NCBI GenBank assembly: GCA_030844895.1
Contig: CM061234.1
Location: 14,629,573 to 14,693,572, forward strand
Source: Ambrosia x helenae
Taxonomy: Eukaryota > Streptophyta > Magnoliopsida > Asterales > Asteraceae
Reading direction: 5' to 3'
DNA length: 64,000 bases
The first letter of the stretch is position 1. The number at the start of each line of letters is the position of its first letter. The notes beneath the pieces were generated by a model. It searched no databases, was not told where the DNA came from, and was given only the letters and a program-made list of their open reading frames with translations. Below are positions 10,133-22,379 of the stretch, piece by piece. The position numbers were made by a program, and so were the translations under genes.

Positions 10133-12290
10133 TTAGTGGGGTGAAGCAGTGGCAGTAACGTAAAAAACGATAGAAAAAACGCCATGTACGACGCACAATA
10201 TTCCTCCAATCGAAAGGAAATGGTGGTGTGAGAGTCCACACGAAGCATTTGATTTGTGGTTTGCTTTCGTCCCGATCACCAGCGCCCCCAATCCAACGGC
10301 TACAATTACCCTGATCCAAATCATTCAACCATTTCATCAATCATATGTTCAAAATACGAATAACTACATTTATTTAAGGACTTTTTTACATATTTTCCCT
10401 TAGTAAGTATATATGTACTCAACCTTTAAAGTCAATTACGTATTTCCTCCTGAGGAGGAGAAATATGTAATTGATTTGCTACATGTATACAGTGGTGAAT
10501 ATTGACCCGAAACTTTGGGGGGTCGGAAGTCATTAGTTTCGGGGGGTGGGGGGGGGGGGGGGGGGGGGGTCGAAAACCAGTTTCGAGGGGTCGAAACCCT
10601 ATATTTCCAAAATTTTCTATACGAATACTATATAATCGGAACTTCTGCGCGAAAATTCGGGGGGGAGGGGGGGATCGGCCGCCCCCTCCCGCCCCAATTA
10701 AGCATCGCCCCTGCCTCATGCCCCTTAAAAGGATCGCCACTGCATGTATATGCTTTAAGTGGAGGAAATATTTTATTGACTTTTTAAGCTGGGTAAATAT
10801 GTAATAAATGATTTTAATAGGGGAAATATGTAAATGACCTTTATTTAATTAAGCAAACAAGTAGAGCACCCGTTTTTTGTTTTTTGTATTTATTAAAGAC
10901 TTGTTCACGTTCATAGGTTTGTTACATAGGTCTTGCTCGTAAGTTGACGGATCGAACCCAACACCAACCTCACAATCTTACACTAACCAAAAATTCGTAT
11001 CGCACATATGCACTCGAACATGACTCATGCATTTGCCGCTTGACAGGAACACAATATTATTAACCCGAAAACAAAACTAGTTAACTTTTATTTTTGTACA
11101 TTATACTTTTAAAAATATAAATTTAGGTATTGTTTTATTTTTACGAAGCAATTGTGTTTCAACTTTATCATAAAAATACGTAAGTAGTTTAACTTATTGC
11201 ACATAAAACACATTTACAAAAATAAAAAATGGGTTAAACAACGAAGTTGACACGACACGACATGAACATAACTATTTAGTTAAATATATTCGTGGGTTTT
11301 ACCCAAAACTAACTCAGAATCTTTTTAGAATAAGCACAAACCCACAAATTTAGTGTTAGATTCCTACCATGTAAGAAATTTGCACTAGGTGTTTATTTGT
11401 TCTATTAAAGTTAAAGAAAGAGCCAAATTTAAGGAATCTTTGTTTTATTTAAAACCCTATTGACAAATAAAAGATAGGAAAAGGATAGTGGAAAAATTAC
11501 CATGTAAAGATGAAGGATAGGAATGACAACTGTGTCCACAGAGAACCTTTGTGGGTCTGATCCTGACTACAAGCTGTGCAACCACTTAGCAAGTTAGCCA
11601 ACACATGAGCTACAATCAACAACAAAATTGCAACACAGCCTAGCCTAAATGCTTCTTGGCTTGGTTCTTTGCACTCAAATAGCCACAACCTCAAATGCTT
11701 CTCCTATTCATCATACATACAATACACAAACATTAGATGACAAACTCATTCATATCAGAGCCGGCTATGAGGGTGAGCCGGGTGGTCACCGGCTCCGGGC
11801 CCGACCCTTAAATGGGTCCAAACGTTTTTTTAAAATATACGTATATATATTAAATTCTATATTTAGGATATATATTTGTGTTTTATATATTAAAGTTTTG
11901 TTAGTGGAGTTGGAAAAACCATGTTAATTTAATGTAGAGGTCTTAAGTTCAATTCTTAGCTCTAGCACTATACTCAATTTTTTTATAATTCATTTATCTT
12001 TACAAAATTTTGGGCCAAAATTCTTTTTCGTCCAAGGCCCAAATTTTTTTTGACATTTTCGGAGACGGCCCTGATTCATATGATATGAATCACACTACAT
12101 TTAGTAATCTGTTAGTGAAAGTATGTTTTCTAGTAGTGTTTTGATTAGTCAAATGAGTGAGCTTATATATAAAAAAGAGTGGTTGTACCTGATTTTGTGC
12201 TCCTTCAGCTTTGATACCAAGAAAACCAGCAGTTATATCTAACGCCATAATAACAATACAAACAATCGCGCCGACACCTTTGTTAACCAT
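10133..12290 (-). CDS. DUF1218 four-helix membrane protein (MWL/lignin-modifier type)
   Basis: Three exons on the minus strand: 12290-12189, 11703-11501 and 10310-10133, giving 160 residues. Exon 2 ends ACATG|GTAATT and exon 3 completes that Trp codon. Using GAG|AAG instead of TAG|GAG at the start of exon 2 would drop one residue. Four hydrophobic helices are visible: residues about 7-26, 53-77, 92-115 and 131-152. Family marks are GIKAEGAQNQ, LWLFECKEPSQEAFRLG, Cys pairs around LLSGCTAC, and SCGLSHHHFLSIGGI. DUF1218 members such as Arabidopsis MWL-1/2 sit in endomembranes and affect lignification; a role here is inferred. Intron 1 carries a hAT element at 11756-12073 and intron 2 another at 10500-10742. 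Confidence 0.9.
10500..10742. mobile_element. hAT-type MITE with long G-runs in intron 2 of the DUF1218 gene
   Basis: Ends cagtggtgaat and gatcgccactg form an imperfect inverted repeat. They are flanked by an exact 8-bp duplication, catgtata (10492-10499 and 10743-10750). The left half holds a run of about 20 G with few interruptions, and the right half further G-runs followed by C-runs. Open frames through it are simple-sequence artefacts. Confidence 0.85.
11756..12073. mobile_element. hAT-type MITE in intron 1 of the DUF1218 gene
   Basis: Terminal sequences cagagccggctatgag and (reverse complement of the right end) cagggccgtctccgaa match at most positions. The flanks are an exact 8-bp duplication, attcatat (11748-11755 and 12074-12081). 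It has no coding capacity. Confidence 0.88.
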
Positions 12291-13029
12291 TGTGACAAAG
12301 ATTTAATCAAGAAAATGGTATAGGGTTTGTTTTGCTTGCAAGTGTTGTATATATGCTTAATATATGTAGAAGGGGAAGGCTTGCTTTTTATTTTTAAAGG
12401 GATTTTGATTTTTCATGCTTTTTCTAAATTCTTTTTTAGTTTTATAATCTTTTCTATTTTTACTTTGGATTCTTTAGTAGAGGTGCACCAATGCCCGATA
12501 GAATATAACACTATTTAATTACTTTTATTATTATTATTATTTTTTTTACAGTTCTCATGGAATGTGATTTTGTATATTAATACATAATTTCCTAAGATTA
12601 ATTAATACGCAATCTCATGGTTATTAACAAGGTTTAGTAAATAATTTATGTTTTATAAGTTTTAATACGTAATCTCAAAATTTCTTGCTCAATCAATACA
12701 TGGTAGATGTGAATATTTTATTTTTGAAGCATATCTTTTACTAAGATAAACATAATATATAAGTTTTACTAAACAGAATCTTCATTCTTATTAAATATAA
12801 GTATTTGTCATTATGGCCATAAATGTGACGGCATTGTATTTTATTTTTGTTATAGGTGTGTTTACCGAATAATTTTTTTAAACGTTAATTTCTTTTTTAA
12901 TCCTATGATTTTAGGGAATTGAACTTAAAACCTCTCACAACTTAGGTGTTTTTAAGGTTTTGCTTTTGTCAATGGACCATCATCCATTGGTGTTTACAAG
13001 CTGATTTAAATTTAAATATGAATATATAC
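12291..13029. other. Upstream region of the DUF1218 gene
   Basis: AT-rich, with no open frame worth calling. It contains an ATT microsatellite near 12527 and should hold the promoter of the minus-strand DUF1218 gene. I could not place a TATA box with confidence. Confidence 0.4.
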
Positions 13030-13039
13030 GAAGATACGG

Positions 13040-13253
13040 CCAAATGCATTATAGCCCAGCGACATCTTGGTAGTGGGATAAGATTTAGAGACTATTAGGT
13101 CCTGGGTTCGAATCTTACAAAAGGGGGTTTTCTCATAATTATGAGTTTCCTTCTGAATTGGTGACTTGGTTCGCGTGATATCACTGATGGCACGATGATA
13201 CTCCATTGGTCTGTGAGTGATTCCAATTAACCTTTCAAAAAATATATATATAT
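13040..13253 (+). mobile_element. tRNA-derived SINE
   Basis: An A-box-like tagcccagcga (13052) and a B box ggttcgaatc (13105-13114) lie 52 bp apart, as in Pol III promoters derived from tRNA. The tail is caaaaaatatatatat. The insertion is bounded by an exact 10-bp direct repeat, gaagatacgg (13030-13039 and 13254-13263). Length about 214 bp, within the usual range for plant SINEs. Confidence 0.88.
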
Positions 13254-13428
13254 GAAGATACGGAAATCATATTTTTAAATTTGTTCTGAATTGAAATACT
13301 AAAGGGAAATGAATTAATGAAACTTGAGAGGCTAAATGGTCGAGACTTAAATATCTTTTTACTAGTTTATACAAAAAAAAATAAATAAAAAAAAAAAAAA
13401 TCACCAAATTCAACTCATCACCCTTATC

Positions 13429-13807
13429 ATGGTTACTTGGACGCAAGAGGAGGAAATTGCGTTAGTGATCGCGTACGATAACGTACACCCCAATGACGCA
13501 TCAACTAGCACGAGTCGTGGTCGTGTTCGTGGACGGAGCAATCCGAACTGAAAAAAAAGTTTTATCCGAGTTTAGTCAACTTGTCGGGGGAACTAGCCGT
13601 TCGTGTGATTCAATCTCTCATAAACACGCGGACCTCCAATCGAAGTGTCAAAACTTCGAAAATTTATTTAAAAAAACGGTGAATAAAAACCCCAACGAAA
13701 CCGAAGATGTGCAAGTTGCCTTTGCTCAAATCGACTACGCGACTGAGTTCGGGGTTGATTTTCAACATGTTTTGGCGTGGCGAATGTTACGCCCTAAACT
13801 TTATTAG
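13429..13807 (+). pseudogene. Myb/SANT-like Harbinger accessory protein, broken
   Basis: Starts MVTWTQEEEIALVIAYDNV, the first helix of a SANT/trihelix-like domain. It hits a stop at 13537 and continues in another frame with KKVLSEFSQLVGGTSRSCDS, HADLQSKCQNFENLFKK and ATEFGVDFQHVLAWRMLRP. The order matches plant Harbinger accessory proteins, in which this part binds DNA together with the transposase. At least one frameshift makes it nonfunctional. Confidence 0.65.
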
Positions 13808-14117
13808 GTTTTTAAATGTTTGTATTTTTTAGTAGTTTTTATTTTTTTTTAAGTTTTTATTTTATTTGTAGTAGTGTGTTTTTATTTTAATTTAATGTTT
13901 TTTTAAATGTAATGTTTGTAGTTTATATATTTATGTCTTTTTTAAGAATTTGTCTAATTAAATAAAAACAATAACATAATTAAACCTAATTAATTAAACA
14001 TTACATACATAATCCTAAATTACTTTTATTAACATAATATTACAAATCCTAAACATAGATAATTAAACCTAAACCCCCCACTACAGAGAGTAATTATCTC
14101 AGTCCTCCAGTGTATAC

Positions 14118-14632
14118 TCACTCTGGAGGTGAGACAGAACGGTCGCTATCGCGACCGTCAGACCTCGCATCCGAGCGGATGCGGCAATACTCAGGAGTTG
14201 ATCCCGAGTAGCATCTTTCCTCATCCATAGCACCCCACATTGCTTCGTACTGCTCATATGGCTCCCGAGGAGGAGGGTTTGGGCTGGGGTTGGGGTTTGG
14301 TTGGGTCTCCACCAACCGTAGCTGGCTCATTCCCCTTACAGTCATAACATATTCTAAAAATCATACAAGCTCTTCATCAGTGAAATCAGCATTTGGGTGT
14401 GGGGGAGTGTACCCTGGTAGTGGAGGATGGAGAAGTGCAAAGGATGAGGAGTGGACACTAGTTGAGTAGGTGGAGGAGAAGAGAACACTAATTGAGGAGG
14501 AGAAGAAGAGAACACTGGTTGAGGAGGAGTAGGAGAAGAGAACATTGGTACACGATGTCTCCGGCGAGAGTATTGCTGGAGATCGGAAGGTCCTGCAGCT
14601 TCGTAAGGATAACCGCCACCCATATCTTTCAT
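14118..14632 (-). pseudogene. Pro-rich ORF of the Harbinger-derived element, broken
   Basis: Read on the minus strand from ATG 14632 the translation begins MKDMGGGYPYEAAGPSDLQQ and is Pro/Ser-rich. After a frame change it gives NADFTDEELV, a stop, FLEYVMTVRGMSQLR, and then a Pro/Asn-rich segment. The reading in two frames with a stop shows decay. The protein is not one I can name. Its position opposite the SANT fragment suggests it is the second gene of the same element. Confidence 0.4.
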
Positions 14633-14945
14633 TGGTTTGAGTGATAATTGTGAATGAGAGGGATGATTTGGTCTTGTATTTATAGGGTTAGAAAATTAGC
14701 CGTTTGAATAATAATTAATTTAAAATATTTAAATAATTTTTTTAAATATTTAAATCATTTTGTATTAATAAAAATGTAATGTTTTTAGTTTATTTTAAAA
14801 AAAGTTTAGTGATGAAAAGTGAACACCACCGCATGGGTTTAGTGATGAAATGTAATAGAATGTGATAAAATGAGGTGACAGAATCTGATTGGGTGTGATA
14901 GTGTGATGGGTGTGATAAATTTTATACCACCCAATGTGCCCTAAG

Positions 14946-15512
14946 CAAGAACCAGCACCCAAAACTTACATGTACAACGAATTTTTTACCCAATCTTTCC
15001 AAACAATGTCACTAAAAGTACTCTTATTCTTAATCCAAAAATACGAAAAAGACTTAACATTGTAAGTCACTTCGAACACCTATGCTGAGAACATATGATT
15101 CGTACTAGTTCAATCTTTGATTCGATTTGTATAGAATGATGTATAGATACTTTAGTATTAAAACAAAATTGTTCTTTAAATATTCCAAACATTGTTTGTT
15201 TTTGTACTATGACAAACGGCTTTTTTTTTTGTTTCATACTTGATATAATCAAATTTCATAGTGTTGTAATAAATTAATCATGTCACAAACTTAAATGAGT
15301 GTTTCAACGTTCAAATATAATTAAAAAAAAAAGCATCTAACTTATGATAATTTGCACAAATTTTACACATTTAGACAGTTGACCAAGATAAACCAGAACA
15401 AAGAAACCTTCCAACTAAAACATTCCAAACAAATGTCACCAATGGTCGTTTCGCACAGTAAAGGAGCTGCCTGTTCGTGCGTGCAGCAACATAAAACAGT
15501 CCATCGTCAATG
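14946..15512. other. 3' flank of the RING E3 ligase gene
   Basis: AT-rich region holding the probable 3' UTR and polyadenylation region of the minus-strand gene that ends at 15513. Antisense open frames across 15352-15600 overlap its last exon and are shadows. Nothing else is supported. Confidence 0.4.
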
Positions 15513-17077
15513 TCAACAAGCGCTACTAGATGTTGACACCTCGGTGCTGCAAACAGGGCACACCTGCACACGAACACGTATCATTCACTCTAAAGTCTAA
15601 ACCAACAAACAAATATTGTTTATCATCTAGAAAAGATAATTAATTAATACTATAGTTTCTTTACAATTGATCATTCAAAAAAGTATTGGCGCAACCCTAC
15701 ACACTACCTACGACCCTATTTTGCTACCTCTAATAAACAAAAACCTCCCTAACTAAATGTAGCAAAGCAGATCCACAAAGAGCATTCAACCTTCCAAATT
15801 TTAATAAAGAAAAGTTAATAATTTAAGAGTATAGTTTGTATAATATGCTAGATATGTTAATTGTATAGAAGTTTCAAAGGACATAAACATGCGTTGGTGG
15901 GTTAAGCGAACCCCACCAGACTTTGTGCCCGCCAGCCCATTTTGCTACCCATGATAGTAAAAATATGTACCTTGTTTATTTGCAACCAGTTGGTTATGCA
16001 CTCAGAATGGTACGAGTGTTTGCATGAAAGCAAAATCAAGTTATCACCATCCTCGTAGTCTAAGCGACAGATAACGCATCTGAGATATGCCAAGAAAGAA
16101 TTTATCAGAAGAGAACATAGGATGTAGTAGTATTTTGATTATTCTGGGTCAAATTTAGAAAGATGTGCAGAAGACTTGTTCTTACGTTTCACTGCTTCCA
16201 CTTTGGGTCTTGTAAACAACGGAGCGTAAAGAAGCAATTGAATCGGCAGAGAGCCCTCTACTTTCGGTCCCAACTACTTCGCCTAGTGCAATCAATTCCT
16301 ATAATTCTTACATGTGAGCAGCAACTCATACAAGATGAAAACCTAATTAGGCTGGATATAACTGAATGACTTAGAGAAATTACCTCGTATGATAGTTCAT
16401 CTGGGTCAACATCATCATATGAATCCTGAAAGAGAAACACTAAGCATCAACAAACATCAAATCGATGATATTAATTTTTTAGAAAGACAACAAAGGGTGA
16501 ATAATCCTGGGTGAAGGAAGATGCGATACAACATATGCACAAGTCAAACATCTATAGATAAATACAACTATGGAGCTAACCGTTCAGCCATGTCATATCA
16601 TCTCAAGTGACTCACTAATTCCGTGCTTTAAAAAAAGTGAGGACTGGGGTTTCAAAAGGTTCACCGTGTATTGTTTTAAGTGGACTGTGGTTTTTAATGA
16701 ATTATTATTTGAGTTTAATGTCAGATTAACGTCACACCATATAATAATAAGAACAAGGTTCCATCAACAGCCTTACTACTAGACAAGCTTGACACAGTAC
16801 ATCATGTCATAAACGCCTCATAAAGCATATACACACCCAATCTACGCTAACAAATGAAAGCCAATTAGTGGTTCTATATTTGCTACATTTCTGTTGGCTT
16901 TTTAAGTTTCTATTTGTTATCCATGTTATTTGTATTTCAAGTTTTGGATACACGATATATCTTTACAGGTGAACTTAAGCTAAAATATCGAATATCAGTC
17001 AAGGACCGATATTTGAGATATAGGTAATCGCTGTGAGATATCGGTGGGATATTAGTAATTCTTATATCATGCAAAAT

Positions 17078-17115
<38 letters not shown>

Positions 17116-19769
17116 CAATATACTCTCCTACCATTAACAAATTAACCTTTTACAACTTGCAAAATACCAACAACTGTAGCAAGTGATACCTTATTAAGAC
17201 TTAAAACACTAATATTTACCACCTACAATTAACAATTAAGACTTAAAACACTAATAACAACAATAAGAAGTAAGACAAATAGAACTAAAATGAAAGGTAC
17301 TGATCTCGGGAATATCGGCAAAATATCGTTCAATATCACCGATAATATTGGTACCAATATTCTGACCGATATTTTGTACTAATATATGGGTTGATGACCA
17401 ACAACTGAGATATCGGGGATATATCACCAATATATCGGCCGAGTTAACTACATAGAGCTTAAGAATGCTGATGCCGATTCAGCTGTTCTAATATTCTCTC
17501 ATAAAGCAAATCCACACAAAGTCCTATTTATAGCAGGTGAGGTTAAGTCCACATGGTTCAATTCAAGACTTCATGTACTTGTATAAAGAACTTCATATTC
17601 AACACAATGAGGTTTCTGGTCCGAAAGAGCTGCCATTATCATAGAAGGTTTTGATTTTCACCATATTTCTAGTATCAAAATAGATAGTTAGATCCAGTTG
17701 ATGTCACCACGACACTTGAGATAACATCATGAAAACATTTAAGTTATGGCAACCATACCGACAAAAGCAGTGGTACATTCAATAGTACAACAAAAAAATG
17801 TAGACAGAACATAGAAGTATCCCATTCTTAAGTGATCTCTTTTAATATTACGGACTACAGATACCTCAGCTTTTAATCTAGTAATCTTATTAGAGAGATT
17901 GAAATTAACAAGAAAAAAAGACCAGACGTATGATTGAAAAGGTAAAGGGGGAGAGAAACACTTTAACCATCTTAAGAGGCTCACTGAATCCAATGACAAA
18001 CATAAACTACCAAAAATTTGAAGAGTAGCTTTTATGGCTCATTTCTCCTGTTTTCTTCTTCAGAAAAAAGTAAGAGAATACAAGAGACTAAGGTTGTCAA
18101 CCCCAAAAAGCAGGGAGAAGAAAATTATATAATCAGTGGAAGCCGAAGCTTTGCACTAAATTATTAGTAGCAGCAAACAGTATACTGTAAGATGTTAGAT
18201 TGTGTTCAGGTCTTCAAAATATCTATATGTGTAATTAATATTAAATAGTAATTTCAACATGCTAACTCATATCCCCAGATATACATGGTACGTTCATGTT
18301 TTTAAGAATCCTTGTAAATCACCAAAAATACATAAAAAGAGCATCTTGTGTATTATATTTTTTATTTCCGTTCCAGCACTTTAGACTCTCACTCCTTTCC
18401 CGTTGTTAACCTTTACTTTTTATGTAATGTATATTGATACATTCAGATTAGAGAATATAAACATATCATGGCAAGATTTTTAGAGAGCAAGTGTGTGGAA
18501 ATACATCTAACGGTTCTATTAAGCCAAAGATAAAATTAAAGAATCACCTGAGAATTGTTACCATTATCATCCTCCATACTGTCCTCCTCCTCAGTAACCA
18601 CTAGCAACCAGCAAACACAATGTTAGGCATACATATCCTAAGAAGAAAATAAACTTAAATATTAAACTCACTTCCATTAATGCCGGTGAGAGCCAGCAAT
18701 CTAGCAGCCATTTCCTGATCTTCAGCATCTTGTAACGCCCTTGCATACGCTTCATCATTCGGAAAATTAGCCGGATCCAATTCAACCCCTCGGCCGCCCC
18801 GACCTTCCTCTCCAGATCCATCATCAAGATGAGCATGGACATCAAATGCATCTTCTTCTTCTTCTTCATCACCCTCGGAACCATCATACTCACTATTATG
18901 TTCATCTAATTCATCATCCACATAACTTCCAGTTTCCCAACTTTCATTGTCACTCCCACCGCCTCCATTATTCATCCTTAACATCATATATGCCCTTTCC
19001 TAATAAACACAACCACAAACAAGATAACAAACTATCACCAATCAATTACATAACTTTATTATTTACTCAAAGTTTTACGTATTTTCCCGTTCATAACAAT
19101 CAATATTTTATAAATCAATCAACTATGATTCAATTCTTGAAATGCAAAAGTGTAACCAAATTACAAGATAATAATAAAAATAAAACATCAATACACATCC
19201 TAGCCTCAATTTCATAATAAAAAACAAACAAAAAAACAAGATAACAAACTATCAGCATTCAATTACATAACTTTATTATTTCCTCAAAGTGATATGTATT
19301 TTCCCAGTTCATAACAACCAATATTTTATAAAATAATCAACTATGATTCAAATTTCAAAATTTTAAATGCAGAAGTGTAACCAACTTACAAGATAATAAT
19401 AATAATATTCACAGAACAATAATAATAAACAATAAAAATCAATATTTTATAAAATGGTGAAGTATAATTAAAACCTTGAAATGCAGAAGTGTAACCAAAT
19501 AACAATAGAATAATAATATTGAGAGAATGAGAATAAGTAAGAAAGAAAGTTATTATGATAATAAGATAGACCTGATCTTGAAGAGTACGGGCGAGAGCGA
19601 GATCAGCATCGACTTGACTGAGATTAGTAAAGGGTGTTCTGGAAGCAGGGCGGTTATTATTATTATTATTATTATTGTCAGCAGCAGCAGCAAGAACAGG
19701 GGGGGAATCAGTAGTAGGGTTTTGTTGGATGGTGTTGGTGGTGGGGGGTTGATCTTTGGAGTTGTCCAT
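15513..19769 (-). CDS. BBR: RING-H2 E3 ubiquitin ligase, BIG BROTHER-RELATED type
   Basis: Seven exons on the minus strand: 19769-19572, 18999-18672, 18600-18548, 16425-16384, 16298-16186, 16079-15971 and 15563-15513, giving 297 residues. All junctions are GT-AG and keep frame. The N terminus has an Asn run from an AAT repeat, then QVDADLALARTLQDQ. The middle is very acidic and followed by DEAYARALQDAEDQEMAARLLAL. A linker (DPDELSYEELIALGEVVGTESRGL) leads to a C3H2C3 RING at residues 246-286: C246, C249, C264, H266, H269, C272, C283, C286. This order and the ending VCPVCSTEVSTSS match Arabidopsis BBR (At3g19910) as I remember it. BIG BROTHER ligases restrict organ size by ubiquitinating growth regulators; that role is inferred. 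Intron 4 exceeds 2 kb and contains a (TA)n tract. Confidence 0.93.
17079..17114. repeat. (TA)n microsatellite in intron 4 of the RING gene
   Basis: An uninterrupted TA dinucleotide run. On both sides (16945-17060 and 17290-17445) lie several copies of gatatcgg/ccgatatt blocks that could pair, so this may be the centre of a decayed inverted-repeat element. Confidence 0.6.
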
Positions 19770-21457
19770 GATGATTTAGGGTTAGGGTTTGGAAGATGTG
19801 TTACAGTGGGGATTGAGAGGAAGAAGATTGAAGAAATATTATTATTATTATTAATTGGTATTTATATTATTATTTATATTTATGAGATGAGATGAGAGAA
19901 GGAAGCAAGAAAGAAGGAAAGAAAGAAAAGGGGGAAAAGAGAGAAGAGTACGCAAACGCAATTCCACCAGCGCCGCTCTCTCTCTCTCTATTCTGTCTTG
20001 TAACCAAGGCTTACCTTTACCTTACCTACCCTACCTTTTTCAAAACCGAACGTTAAAACAGTGATCCTAATATTTATTACCTAGCTGATTACCCTGGGAA
20101 GGTCCCGGGGTTGAAAAATTTAATATGATTTAATAAAAAATGATAAAAAAAAATGATAAAAGAAGAAAACTCAAATCACGAAAAGCGTAAATAACTTAAA
20201 CATAATCAATCTTAGTTAAAAAAACATTTATTTAAAAAGTTAAAAAAATAAAAAGAATAAACCATATTAAACATAATACATTATTAAAAGGATAACCTCA
20301 ACATATAATCATCTTCACGTAATTTAAAATATGTTACCATGCTGGGGGGTGAAAAATATAACACTTCTAATAATATTAATACTAATAGTAATAATTATTA
20401 CTCTTGTAATTAAATAAATAAAAAATAACCTTGTTATAAGGTGACACCATGTGTTGCGTGATTCGTTCTCCTAACTTCTCTTGATGAAGTATACCTATCC
20501 ATCTTTAGAAGAGTAAAATTCCAATGATAGCATGACGATTGGGCTGAATTTCAACATCGTAGATAAGAACCTAGTTTAAAAGAAAAAACATGATTAATGA
20601 ATAACCTGGACACTTTGTGGTTTTTTTTTTTTCTGTATGAACATAACCCCACAAAAAATAGTCGTTTTTTTCTCTGTTTTTTATATAGCACTATGGTACT
20701 CGTTGGAAAGATAATAAAACGCTCGTTAATTTGGTGTAATTTTTTTATTTAAAAAATCTCGAATATAAAAGATATTAACATTTAAAAATTATGGGAGGAA
20801 CATAAGAGAGAAAATTTTAATTTGTTTTTAAATCTTTTTTTTTTTTTCCTAAAATAACTCAATTTAATTTTAGTAATTGAGATTGAGAGATAGAGAGATA
20901 AATTTAGGGTTTTATGTTTATCTTTTTTTTTAATTAAAAAATGAAATAATTCAAAAAACATTAAAATCTTTCAATTATGATGCCACGTGGCAGTTTCATG
21001 GAGAGGATGAATGCACCATTGCACGCCACGTCAGCAATGTTCAATTCTTTTATATATATTAATAGAAGATTAATAGATTTTTATAATATTTATATTTATT
21101 ATTTTATTGTATAATTTTATAATTATTTTATTTCTCTTTATGAAATAATATTATTAAATTATAGTTTCATATTTATTTCTTATTTATTTAATATTTATTT
21201 TCTAAACTAATTCTTTTTATACTTTTATTTATTAGCAACCATTTAATATATTTTATTAATAAAAAAAACTACACTTTTAAGACCACGCTCTACAATGATT
21301 CTTTCTACCTTTGCACCTTATCCAAACATTTATTCTCTTTTTATTATACATTTTCATTCTTACTCACATGATTAAAATCGTTGCTTTATCATATTATAGT
21401 AAATTAATTTTTATACTACATCATAACATATATTTTGTCTTAATATTAGATTTGTCT
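19770..21457. promoter_or_regulatory. Upstream region of the RING E3 gene
   Basis: Immediately upstream of the start codon lie a GA-rich stretch (about 19883-19945) and a CT microsatellite (about 19977-19990), typical of plant 5' UTRs and core promoters. Further away, gccacgtggc at about 20983 is a G-box/ABRE-like palindrome, and gccacgtcagc follows at about 21025. The rest is AT-rich without genes. Regulatory use of these motifs is not shown. Confidence 0.4.
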
Positions 21458-21840
21458 TGACGCCCCACTTACGGTGTGCGCATATAATGTATATATGTGT
21501 GGCCCTCGGGGGGCAAAAGTAAAGTTGCACTAGTTTTAACGTTATTTTACTAATATCGTGAAAATAACGTTAAAAATAACAGACGGTTAATCATGCATCA
21601 TGTGGTGACGTTGATAGCCAAAAGACAAAGGGGTACATGCACTGATCGGGTTTGTCCCGATTGCTAAGTGTTTTGTGCCTTATGTCCAAGGCTTGATACC
21701 AAACCACATCGAGCCGGGGGTCTCACTGGAAGCAGCCTCTCTATTCTTAGGGGTAGAGGTAAGGCTGTCTACATATTACCCTCCTCAGACCCTACCTTAG
21801 CTTTGCTATAGGTGGGATTAACTGAGTATGATGATGATGA
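21458..21840 (+). mobile_element. SINE-like retroposon with ATG-repeat tail
   Basis: The 3' half (gagccgggggtctcactgga, then taccctcctcagacccta, then gtgggatt.actgagtatg) is the conserved 3' domain known from a widespread plant SINE group. The tail is atgatgatgatga. A 12-bp direct repeat, ttagatttgtct, flanks the unit (21446-21457 and 21841-21852). The Pol III boxes in the 5' half are weak. Confidence 0.7.
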
Positions 21841-21852
21841 TTAGATTTGTCT

Positions 21853-22339
21853 ATTTCGGGAAGATCCCAAAATATAACCTAGTCTATGTATCTATATTTT
21901 CCATAATAGGAGAAGCGTGAATGACATAAGCAAAGCTGATATGTCAAGCATTTAGACATAAGAAAGCTGATGTGGCACCCATGGAGAAGGCTTCGGTGAT
22001 GCAAAAGATGACGTCATAACATCGGATTAAAATATTCAAGAAAAATCGTGAGCCACTCGTTTAAAGCAATTAAATAATGTCACTTACAAAATGTGGGCCA
22101 ACCATTAAGTAAGTTTAGCATCTGTTGTTTACTGAGGACCATTCAACATCTGTTTAGTATAACGAGTCAAAATCGACATATATTTATAGAGAGGGAAACC
22201 ATACAACTTTTAATTTTAAGCTCCAAATTCAAAATTTGAATTACTCTGCCCTCACTCAATTACTCTCATATATATAAATGGACAGAGAAAGCAAGAATCA
22301 TCAAACCAGCTAAAAGCCCCGCTCTCTCCCAATTCTTTG

Positions 22340-22341
<2 letters not shown>
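21853..22341. other. Intergenic
   Basis: No coding region is supported. A tatatttatagagaggg stretch near 22180 followed by CT-rich sequence up to the (TA)n tract could be a core promoter and leader cut by the insertions that begin at 22342. This is speculative. Confidence 0.3.

Positions 22342-22379
<38 letters not shown>

Larger units (their letters stand above)
13429..14945. mobile_element. Defective Harbinger-derived element with convergent broken ORFs
   Basis: A SANT/Myb-like fragment on the plus strand (13429-13807) faces a Pro-rich broken ORF on the minus strand (14118-14632), with AT-rich spacer between. The right edge (gtgtgataaattttataccacccaatgtgccctaa) looks terminal. I did not find its inverted copy on the left, so the left border is set at the SANT fragment. 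No transposase (DDE) domain is present. Confidence 0.5.

Noticed and set aside
10432..10804. Overlapping Gly-, Pro- and Arg-rich frames on both strands
   Set aside because: They are translations of G- and C-runs inside a hAT MITE.
11497..11694. Treating the DUF1218 exon 2 frame as a separate 65-residue gene
   Set aside because: Splicing to 12189 and 10310 gives a full family-length protein in frame, and the frame's last codons overlap a donor.
15352..15600. Plus-strand frame opposite the last exon of the RING gene
   Set aside because: Antisense shadow; the minus strand encodes the conserved VCPVCSTEVSTSS end.
18846..19217. His-rich plus-strand frame
   Set aside because: Antisense of the acidic Asp/Glu-coding exon 2 of the RING gene plus intron.
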